Shown one piece after another: positions 52,620 through 63,399 of a DNA stretch of 64,000 nucleotides (positions within the stretch are counted from its first letter, which is position 1; each line of letters starts with the position of its first letter). The position numbers and the translations under genes were made by a program. The notes below the pieces were generated by a model, which had not been told where the DNA came from, searched no databases, and saw only the letters and a list, made by a program, of their open reading frames with translations. Source of the stretch: Synchiropus splendidus (taxonomy: Eukaryota > Chordata > Actinopteri > Syngnathiformes > Callionymidae); NCBI RefSeq assembly GCF_027744825.2, contig NC_071348.1:20803563-20867562 (forward strand), in the 5' to 3' direction.

Positions 52620-54110
52620 CGCAATTATAAAATTTCATGTTCTGAAGCTTCCTTGCAAAGTTATGGCACAATGCAGAAAACGCGTTTTCAGCCTGAGATA
52701 AGGTGGGTTCCGGAACGCCAAACATAAAAATGTTGATAACTTTGGAAAAACACTTCAGACAGATTAGAATTTTTTTGTGCAACTACTAGAAAGACCTTTT
52801 CTGCTATAGTGGAAGTTTAAAATGTCATGTTCTGATGCATCCCTGCAAAGTTATGGCACAATGAAGAAAACGGGTGTTCAGCCTGAGATAAGGTTGATTC
52901 CGGAACTCCAAACACAAAAATGTTGATAACTTTGGAAAGCCACTTCAGACAGCTTGGATTTGATGTGCAACTACTAGAACGACCCTTTCTACTACAGCGG
53001 CAGGTCAAAATATCATGTTCTGTGGCATCCCTGCAAAGTTATGGCACAATGCAAAAAACACGTTTTCAGACTGAGATAAGGTGGGTTCCAGAACGCCAAA
53101 CATAAAAATGTTGATAACTTTGGAAAAACATTTCAGACAGCTTAGATTCGATGTGCAACTACTAGAAAGACTCTCTCTATTATAGCGGGAGGTGAAAATT
53201 TCATGTTCTGAAACTTCCCTGCAAAGATAGGGCACAATGCAGAAAACACATTTTCAGACTGAGATAAGGTGGGTTCCGGAATGCCAAACATAAAACTGTT
53301 GATAACTTTGGAAAAACATTTCAGACAGCTTAGTTTTGATCTGCAACTACTAGAAAGACCCTTTCTGCTATCGTGGGAGGTGAACATTTCATGTTCTGAA
53401 GCTTTATGCAAAGTTATGGCACAATGCGTAAAACGCGTTTTCAGCCTGAGATAAGGTCGATTCCGGAACGCCAAACATTAAAATGTGGATAACTTTGGAA
53501 AAACACTTCAGAGACCTTAGATTTGATGTACACCTACTAGAAAGACCTTTTCTGCTATAGCGCAATTATAAAATTTCATGTTCTGAAGCTTCCTTGCAAA
53601 GTTATGGCACAATGCAGAAAACGCGTTTTCAGCCTGAGATAAGGTGGGTTCCGGAACGCCAAACAAAAAAATGTTGATAACTTTGGAAAAACACTTCAGA
53701 CAGATTAGAATTTTTTTGTGCAACTACTAGAAAGACCTTTTCTGCTATAGTGGAAGTTTAAAATGTCATGTTCTGATGCATCCCTGCAAAGTTATGGCAC
53801 AATGAAGAAAACGGGTGTTCAGCCTGAGATAAGGTTGATTCCGGAACTCCAAACATAAAAATGTTGATAACTTTGGAAAGCCACTTCAGACAGCTTGGAT
53901 TTGATGTGCAACTACTAGAACGACCCTTTCTACTACAGCGGCAGGTGAAAATTTCATGTTCTGTGGCATCCCTGCAAAGTTATGGCACAATGCAAAAAAC
54001 ACGTTTTCAGACTGAGATAAGGTGGGTTCCAGAACGCCAAACATAAAAATGTTGATAACTTTGGAAAAACATTTCAGACAGCTTAGATTCGATGTGCAAC
54101 TACTAGAAAG
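52620..54110 (+). repeat. 941-bp 5-mer HOR, about 1.6 copies
   Basis: cgcaattataaaatttc starts at 52620 and 53561, and the following units (agattagaatttttttgtgc, ggaagtttaaaatgtc, gaaagccacttcagac, cactacagcggcagg-type) repeat in order with few changes. The extra base over 940 is in the T-run monomer. Confidence 0.85.
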
Positions 54111-54465
54111 ACCCTCTCTATTATAGTGGGAGGTGAACATTTCATGTTCTGAAGCTTTATGCAAAGTTATGGCACAATGCGTAAAACGCGATTTCAGCCT
54201 GAGATAAGGTCAATTCCGGAACGCCAAACATAAACATGTTCATAATTCTGGAAAAACACTTCAGACAGCTTAGATTTGATGTGCAACTACTAGAAAGACC
54301 ATTTCTGCCATTGTGGGAGGTGAAAATTCGATGTTCTGAAGCTTTCCTGCAAAGTTATGGCACAATGCGTAAAACGCGTTTTCAGCCTGAGATAAGGTCG
54401 ATTCCGGAACACCAAACATAAAAGTGTTGATAACTTTGGAAAAACAATTCAAACAGCTTCGATTT

Positions 54466-57400
54466 GATGTGCAACTACTAGAAAGACCCTTTCTGCTATA
54501 GTGGGATGTAGAAATTTCATGTTCTGAAGCTTCCCTGCAAAGTTATGGCACAATGCAGAAAACGCGTTTTCAGCCTGAGATAAGGTTGGTTCCAGAACGC
54601 CAAACATAAAAATGTTGATAACTTTGGAAAAACAATTCAAACAGCTTCGATTTGATGTGCAACTACTAGAAAGACCCTTTCTACTATCGTGGGTGGTGGA
54701 AATTTCATGTTCTGAAGCTTCCCTGCAAAGTTATGTCACAATGCAGAAAACGCGTTTTCAGCATCACATAAGGTCGATTCCGGAATGCCAAACATAAAAA
54801 TATTGATAACTTTGGAAAAACTCTTTAGACAGCTTAGATTTGATGTGCAACTACTAGAAGGACCCTTTCTGATATAGTGGGTGGTGAATATTCGATGATA
54901 TGAAGCTTCCCACCAAAGTTATGGCACAATGCGTAAAACGCGTTTTCAGCCTGAGATAAGGTCGATTCCGGAACGCCAAACATAAACATGTTCATAATTC
55001 TGGAAAAACACTTCAGACAGCTTAGATTTGATGTGCAACTACTAGAAAGACCATTTCTGCCATTGTGGGAGTTGAAAATTCGATGTTCTGAAGCTTCCCT
55101 GCAAAGTTATGCCACAATGCAGGAAAAGGGTTTTCAGATTGAGATAAGGTCGATTCCGGAACGCCAACCATAAAAATATTGAAAATTTGGGAAAAACTCT
55201 TTAGACAGCTTAGATTTGATGTGCAACTACTAGAAAGACCCTTTCTGCTATAGTGGGAGTTGAAAATTTCATGTTCTGAAGCTTTCCTGCAAAGTTATGG
55301 CACAATGTGTAAAACGCGTTTTCAACCTGAGATAAGGTTGATTCCGGAACACCAAACATAAAAGTGTTGATAACTTTGGAAAAACAATTCAAACAGCTTC
55401 GATTTGATGTGCAACTACTAGAAAGACCCTTTCTGCTATATTGGGATGTAGAAATTTCATGTTCTGAAGCTTCCCTGCAAATTTATGGCACAATGCAGAA
55501 AACGCGTTTTCAGCCTGAGATAAGGTTGGTTCCAGAACGCCAAACATAAAAATGTTGATAACTTTGGAAAAACAATTCAAACAGCTTCGATTTGATGTGC
55601 AACTACTAGAAAGACCCTTTCTACTATCGTGGGTGGTGGAAATTTCATGTTCTGAAGCTTCCCTGCAAAGTTATGTCACAATGCAGAAAACGCGTTTTCA
55701 GCATCACATAAGGTCGATTCCGGAATGCCAAACATAAAAATATTGATAACTTTGGAAAAACTCTTTAGACAGCTTAGATTTGATGTGCAACTACTAGAAG
55801 GACCCTTTCTGATATAGTGGGTGGTGAATATTCGATGATATGAAGCTTCCCACCAAAGTTATGGCACAATGCGTAAAACGCGTTTTCAGCCTGAGATAAG
55901 GTCGATTCCGGAACGCCAAACATAAACATGTTCATAATTCTGGAAAAACACTTCAGACAGCTTAGATTTGATGTGCAACTACTAGAAAGACCATTTCTGC
56001 CATTGTGGGAGTTGAAAATTCGATGTTCTGAAGCTTCCCTGCAAAGTTATGCCACAATGCAGGAAAAGGGTTTTCAGATTGAGATAAGGTCGATTCCGGA
56101 ACGCCAAACATAAAAATATTGAAAATTTGGGAAAAACTCTTTAGACAGCTTAGATTTGATGTGCAACTACTAGAAAGACCCTTTCTGCTATAGTGGGAGT
56201 TGAAAATTTCATGTTCTGAAGCTTTCCTGCAAAGTTATGGCACAATGCGTAAAACGCGTTTTCAACCTGAGATAAGGTTGATTCCGGAACACCAAACATA
56301 AAAGTGTTGATAACTTTGGAAAAACAATTCAAACAGCATCGATTTGATGTGCAACTACTAGAAAGACCCTTTCTGCTATATTGGGATGTAGAAATTTCAT
56401 GTTCTGAAGCTTCCCTGCAAATTTATGGCACAATGCAGAAAACGCGTTTTCAGCCTGAGATAAGGTGGGTTCCAGAACGCCAAACATAAAAATGTTGATA
56501 ACTTTGGAAAAACAATTCAAACAGTTTCGATTTGATGTGCAACTACTAGAAAGACCCTTTCTGCTATAGTGGGATGTAGAAATTTCATGTTCTGAAGCTT
56601 CCCTGCAAAGTTATGGCACAATGCAGAAAACGCGTTTTCAGCCTGAGATAAGGTTGGTTCCAGAACGCCAAACATAAAAATGTTGATAACTTTGGAAAAA
56701 CAATTCAAACAGCTTCGATTTGATGTGCAACTACTAGAAAGACCCTTTCTACTATCGTGGGTGGTGGAAATTTCATGTTCTGAAGCTTCCCTGCAAAGTT
56801 ATGTCACAATGCAGAAAACGCGTTTTCAGCATCACATAAGGTCGATTCCGGAATGCCAAACATAAAAATATTGATAACTTTGGAAAAACTCTTTAGACAG
56901 CTTAGATTTGATGTGCAACTACTAGAAGGACCCTTTCTGATATAGTGGGTGGTGAATATTCGATGATATGAAGCTTCCCACCAAAGTTATGGCACAATGC
57001 GTAAAACGCGTTTTCAGCCTGAGATAAGGTCGATTCCGGAACGCCAAACATAAACATGTTCATAATTCTGGAAAAACACTTCAGACAGCTTAGATTTGAT
57101 GTGCAACTACTAGAAAGACCATTTCTGCCATTGTGGGAGTTGAAAATTCGATGTTCTGAAGCTTCCCTGCAAAGTTATGCCACAATGCAGGAAAAGGGTT
57201 TTCAGATTGAGATAAGGTCGATTCCGGAACGCCAACCATAAAAATATTGAAAATTTGGGAAAAACTCTTTAGACAGCTTAGATTTGATGTGCAACTACTA
57301 GAAAGACCCTTTCTGCTATAGTGGGAGTTGAAAATTTCATGTTCTGAAGCTTTCCTGCAAAGTTATGGCACAATGTGTAAAACGCGTTTTCAACCTGAGA

Positions 57401-58635
57401 TAAGGTTGATTCCGGAACACCAAACATAAAAGTGTTGATAACTTTGGAAAAACAATTCAAACAGCTTCGATTTGATGTGCAACTACTAGAAAGACCCTTT
57501 CTGCTATATTGGGATGTAGAAATTTCATGTTCTGAAGCTTCCCTGCAAATTTATGGCACAATGCAGAAAACGCGTTTTCAGCCTGAGATAAGGTTGGTTC
57601 CAGAACGCCAAACATAAAAATGTTGATAACTTTGGAAAAACAATTCAAACAGCTTCGATTTGATGTGCAACTACTAGAAAGACCCTTTCTACTATCGTGG
57701 GTGGTGGAAATTTCATGTTCTGAAGCTTCCCTGCAAAGTTATGTCACAATGCAGAAAACGCGTTTTCAGCATCACATAAGGTCGATTCCGGAATGCCAAA
57801 CATAAAAATATTGATAACTTTGGAAAAACTCTTTAGACAGCTTAGATTTGATGTGCAACTACTAGAAGGACCCTTTCTGATATAGTGGGTGGTGAATATT
57901 CGATGATATGAAGCTTCCCACCAAAGTTATGGCACAATGCGTAAAACGCGTTTTCAGCCTGAGATAAGGTCGATTCCGGAACGCCAAACATAAACATGTT
58001 CATAATTCTGGAAAAACACTTCAGACAGCTTAGATTTGATGTGCAACTACTAGAAAGACCATTTCTGCCATTGTGGGAGTTGAAAATTCGATGTTCTGAA
58101 GCTTCCCTGCAAAGTTATGCCACAATGCAGGAAAAGGGTTTTCAGATTGAGATAAGGTCGATTCCGGAACGCCAAACATAAAAATATTGAAAATTTGGGA
58201 AAAACTCTTTAGACAGCTTAGATTTGATGTGCAACTACTAGAAAGACCCTTTCTGCTATAGTGGGAGTTGAAAATTTCATGTTCTGAAGCTTTCCTGCAA
58301 AGTTATGGCACAATGCGTAAAACGCGTTTTCAACCTGAGATAAGGTTGATTCCGGAACACCAAACATAAAAGTGTTGATAACTTTGGAAAAACAATTCAA
58401 ACAGCATCGATTTGATGTGCAACTACTAGAAAGACCCTTTCTGCTATATTGGGATGTAGAAATTTCATGTTCTGAAGCTTCCCTGCAAATTTATGGCACA
58501 ATGCAGAAAACGCGTTTTCAGCCTGAGATAAGGTGGGTTCCAGAACGCCAAACATAAAAATGTTGATAACTTTGGAAAAACAATTCAAACAGTTTCGATT
58601 TGATGTGCAACTACTAGAAAGACCCTTTCTGCTAT
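54466..58635 (+). repeat. 2068-bp 11-mer HOR, two apparently identical copies
   Basis: Everything from about 54466 to 56567 reappears 2068 bp (11 x 188) later, up to about 58635. Reading line against line I found no mismatch. Each 11-mer is itself a 5-mer plus a related 6-mer: homologous aacaattcaaacagc units begin at 54608, 55548, 56676 and 57616 (spacings 940, 1128, 940). The two halves differ by paired markers: first half ccaaccat and aatgtgt, second half ccaaacat, aatgcgt, cagcatcg and one added unit. This is the most homogenised part of the window. Confidence 0.95.
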
Positions 58636-59119
58636 CGTGGGTCGTGAAAATTTCATGTTCTGAAGCTTCCCTGCAAAGTTATGTCACAATGCAGAAAACG
58701 CGTTTTCAGCTTCACATAAGGTCAATTCCGGAACGCCAAACATAAAAATGTTAATAACTTCGGAAAAACACTTCAGACAGCTTAGATTTGATGTGCAAGT
58801 ACTAGAAAGACCATTTCTGCTATAGTGGGAGGTGAAAATTTCATGTTCTGAAGCTTTCCTGCAAAGTTATGGCACAATGCGTAAAACGCGTTTTTAGCCT
58901 GAGATAAGGTTGATTCCGGAACGCCAAACATAAAAATGTTGATAACTTTGGAAAAACACTTCAGACAGCTTAGATTTGATGTGCAACTACTAGAAAGACC
59001 CTTTCTGCTATAGTGGGATGTGGAAATTTCATGTTCTGAAGCTTCCCTGCAAAGTTATGGCACAATGCAGAAAACGCGTTTTGAGCTTGAGATAAGGTGG
59101 GTTCCGGAACGCCAAACAA

Positions 59120-59299
59120 AAAAATATGATAACTTTGGAGAAACACTTCAGACAGCTTAGATTTGATGTGCAACTACTAGAAAGACCCTTTCTGGTATAG
59201 TGGGAGGTGAAAATTTCATGTTCTGAAGTTTCCCTGCAAAGTTATGGCACAATGCAGAAAAGGCGTTTTCAATAAGGTGCGATCCGGAACGCCAAACAT
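59120..59299 (+). repeat. Monomer with 7-bp deletion, copy 2
   Basis: Same gttttc-ataaggtgcgatccgg junction and aaaaggcg change as the unit at 51229, 7.9 kb away. The neighbouring accctttctggtatag variant is also shared. Confidence 0.85.
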
Positions 59300-60479
59300 A
59301 AAAATGTTGATAACATTCGAAAAACACTTCAGACAGCTTAGATTTGTTGTGCAACTACTAGAATGACCCTTTCTGCTATAGTGGCAGTTTAAAATTTCAT
59401 GTTCTGAAGCTTCCCTGCAAAGTTATATCACAATGCAGAAAACCAGTTTTCAGCCTGAGATGAGGTGGGTTCCGGATCGCCAAACAAAAAAATATGATAA
59501 CTTTGGGAAAACACTTCAGACAGCTTCGATTTGATGTGCAACTACTAGAAAGACCCTTTCTGCTATAGTGGGAGGTGAAAAATTCATGTTCTGAAGCTTC
59601 CCTGCAAAGTTATGGCACAATGCAGAAAACGCGTTTTCAGCCTGAGATAAGGTGGGTTTCGGAACGCCAACCATAATAATGTTTATAACTTTGGAAAAAC
59701 ACTTCAGACAGCTTAGATTTGATGTGCAACTACTAGAAAGACCATTTCTGCTATAGTGGGAGGTGTAAATTTCATGTTCTGAAACTTCCCTGCAAAGTTA
59801 TGGCACAATGCAGAAAATACGTTTTCAGCATGAGACAAGGTCAATTCTGGAACGCCAAACATAGAAATATGATAACTTTGGAAAAACACTTCAGACAGCT
59901 TAGATTTGATGTGCAACTACTAGAAAGACCCTTTCTGCTACAGTGGGAGGTGAAAATATCATGTTCTGAAGCTTCCCTGCATAGTTATGGCACAATGCAG
60001 AAAACGCGTTTTCAGCCTGAGATAAGGTGAGATCCGAAACGCCAAACATAAAAATGTTGATAACTTTGGAAAAACACTTCAGACAGCTTAGATTTGATGT
60101 GCAACTACGAGAAAGACCCTTTCTGCTATAGTGGGATGTAAAAATTTCATGTTCTGAAGCTTCCCTGCAAAGTTATGGCAAAATATGTAAAACGCGTTTT
60201 CAGGCTGAGATAAGGTGGGTTCCGGAACGCCAAACATAAAAATGTTGATAACTTCAGAAAAACACTTCAAGACAGCTTAGATTTGATGTGCAACTACTAG
60301 AATGACCTTTTCTGCTAAAGTGGGAGGTTAAAACTTCATGTTCTCAAGCTTCCCTGCAAAGTTATGGCACAATGCAGAAAACGCATTTTCAGCCGGACAT
60401 AAGGTCGATTCCGAAACGCCAAACATAAAAATGTTGATAACTTTGGGAAAACACTTCAAACAGCTTATATTTGATGTGC

Positions 60480-61970
60480 AACTACTAGAATGACCTTTTC
60501 TGCTATAGTGGGAGGTTAAAACTTCATGTTCTGAAGCTGCCCTGCAAAGTTATGGCACATTGCAGAAAACGCGTTTTCAGCCTGAGATAAGGTGGGTTCC
60601 AGAACGCCAAACATAAAAATGTTGATAACTTTGGAAAAACACTTCAGACAGCTTAGATTTGATGTGCAACTCCTCGAAAGACCCTATCTGCTATAGTGGG
60701 AGGCGAACATTTCATGTTCTGATGCATCCCTGCAAAGTTATGCAACAATGCAGGAAATGCGTTTTCAGCCTGGAATTAGGTGGGTTCCAGAACGCCAAAC
60801 ATAAAAATATTGATAACTTTGGAAAAACACTTCAGACAGCTTAGATTTGATGTGCAACTACTAGAAAGACCCTTTTAGCTACAGTGGGAGGTGAAAATTT
60901 CATGTTCTGAAGCTTCCCTGCAAAGTTATGCCACAATGCAGGAAACGCGTTTTCAGCCTGAGATAAGGTCGATTCCGGAACGCCAAACATAAAAATATTG
61001 ATAACTTTGGAAAAACACTTCAGACAGCTTAGATTTGATGTGCAACTACTAGAAAGACCCTATCTGCTATAGTGGGAGGCGAACATTTCATGTTCTGAAG
61101 CTTCCCTGAAAAGTTATGGCACAATGCAGAAAACGCGTTTTCAGCCTGAGATTAGGTGGGTTCCAGAACGCCAAACATAAAAATGTTGTTAACTTTGGAA
61201 AAACACTTCAAACAGCTTAGATTCGATGTGCAACTACTAGAATGATCTTTTCTGCTATAGTGGGAGGTTAAAACTTCATGTTCTGAAGCTTCCCTGCAAA
61301 GTTATGGCACATTGCAGAAAACGCGTTTTCAGCCTGAGATAAGGTGGGTTCCAGAACGCCAAACATAAAAATGTTGATAACTTTGGAAAAACACTTCAGA
61401 CAGCTTAGATGTGATGTGCAACTCCTCGAAAGACCCTATCTGCTATAATGGGAGGCGAACATTTCATGTTCTGATGCATCCCTGCAAAGTTATGCAACAA
61501 TGCAGGAAACGCGTTTTCAGCCCGAGATTAGGTGGGTTCCAGAACGCCAAACATAAAAATGTTGATAACTTTGGAAAAACACTTCAGACAGCTTAGATTT
61601 GATGTGCAACTACTAGAAAGACCCTTTCTGCCATAGTGGGATGTTAAAATTTCATGTTCTGATGCTTCTTTGAAAAGTTATGGCACAATGCAGAAAACGC
61701 GTTTTCAGCCTGAGATTAGGTGGGTTCCAGAACGCCAAACATAAAAATGTTGATAACTTTGGAAAAACACTTCAGACAGCTTAGATTTGATGTGCAACTC
61801 CTAGAAAGACCCTTTCTGCTACAGTGGGAGTAGAAAATTTCATGTTCGGAAGCTTCCCTGCAAAGTTATGCCACAATGCAGGAAACGCGTTTTCAGCCTG
61901 AGATAAGGTCGATTCCGGAACGCCAAACATAAAAATATTGATAACTTTGGAAAAACACTACAGACAGCTT
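60480..61970 (+). repeat. 752-bp 4-mer HOR, about two copies
   Basis: gcaactcctcgaaagacc units start near 60667 and 61419, and the gaatgaccttttctgc with gttaaaacttcatg units precede each by about 185 bp; the period is 752 bp. The copies differ at several bases (gaagctgccc versus gaagcttccc, aatgacc versus aatgatc). Confidence 0.8.
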
Positions 61971-63399
61971 AGATTTGATGTGCAACTACTAGAAAGACCC
62001 TTTCTGCTATAGTGGGATGTAAAAATGTCATGTTCTGAAGCTTCCCTCCAAAGTTATGGCAAAATATGTAAAACGCGTTTTCAGGCTGAGATAAGGTGGG
62101 TTCCGGAACGCCAAACATAAAAATGTTGATAACTTCAGAAAAACACTTCAAGACAGCTTAGATTTGATGTGCAACTGCTAGAATGACCTTTTATGCTATA
62201 GTGGGAGGTTAAAACTTCATGTTCTCAAGCTTCCTTGCAAAGTTATGGCACAATGCAGAAAACGCATTTTCAGCCGGAGATAAGGTCGATTCCGAAACGC
62301 CAAAGATAAAAATGTTGATAACTTTGGAAAAACACTTCAAACAGCTTAGATTGGATGTGCAACTACTAGAAAGACCCTTTCTGCTATAGTGGGAGGTGAA
62401 AATTTCATGTTCTGGAGCTTACCTACACAGTTTTGGCACAATGCAGGAAACGCGTTTTCATCATTAGATAAGGTCGATTCCGAAACGCCAAACATCAAAA
62501 TGTTGATAACTTTGGAAAAAAAAACTTCAGACAGCTTAGATTTGATGTGCAACTACTAGAAAGACCCTTTTTGCTATAGTGGGAGGTGAAAATTTCATGT
62601 TCTGAAGCTTCCCTGCAAAGTTAAGGCACAATGCAGAAAACGGGTTTTCAGCCCGAGATAAGGTCGATTCCTGAACGGCAAACGTAAAAATGTTGATAAA
62701 TTTCGAAAATCATTTCAGACAGCTTAGATTTGATGTGCAAGTAGGAGAAAAACCCTTTCTGCTTTAGTGGGAATTGAAAATTTCATGTTCTGAAGCTTTC
62801 CTGCAAAGTTATGGCGCAATGCGTAAAACGCGTTTTCAGCCTGAGATAAGGTTGATTCCGGAACGTCAAACATAAAAATGTTGATAACTTTGGAAAAACA
62901 CTTCAAACTGCTTAGATTTGATGTGCAACTACTAGAAAGACCCATTCTGCTATAGTGGGAGGTGAACATTTCATGTTCTGAAGCTTCCCTGCAAAGTTAT
63001 GGCACAATGCAGAAAACGCGTTTTCAGCTTGAGATAAGGCCGATTCCGGAACGCCATACATAAAAATGTTGATAACTTTCGAAAAACACTTCAGACAGCT
63101 TAGATTTGATGTGAAACTACTAAAAAAACCCTTTCTGTTATAGTGGGAGGTGAAAATTTCATTTTCTGGAACTTCCCTGCAAAGTTATGGCACAATGCGT
63201 AAAACGCGTCTTCAGCCTGAGATAAGGTCAATTCCGGAATGCCAAATATGAAAATGTTGATAACTTTGGAAAAACTCATCAGAAAGCTTAGATTTGCAAA
63301 TACTAGAAAGACACTTTCTGCAATAGTGGGGCGTTAAAATTTCATGTTCTGAAGCTTCCCTGCAAAGTTATGGCACAATGCAGAAAACGCGTTTTCAGC

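Noticed and set aside
54612..58557. Repeated plus-strand 61-residue frames beginning at the atg in aaaaatgttg
   Set aside because: They recur because the unit recurs, and each ends at the taa in aaacataaa one unit later. There is no plausible ribosome-binding or Kozak selection and the overlapping minus-strand frames are equally open.
54466..58635. Treating the identical 2068-bp copies as certain biology
   Set aside because: Perfect tandem copies can also arise from assembly error; I report them as seen and flag the need for spanning reads rather than asserting copy number.
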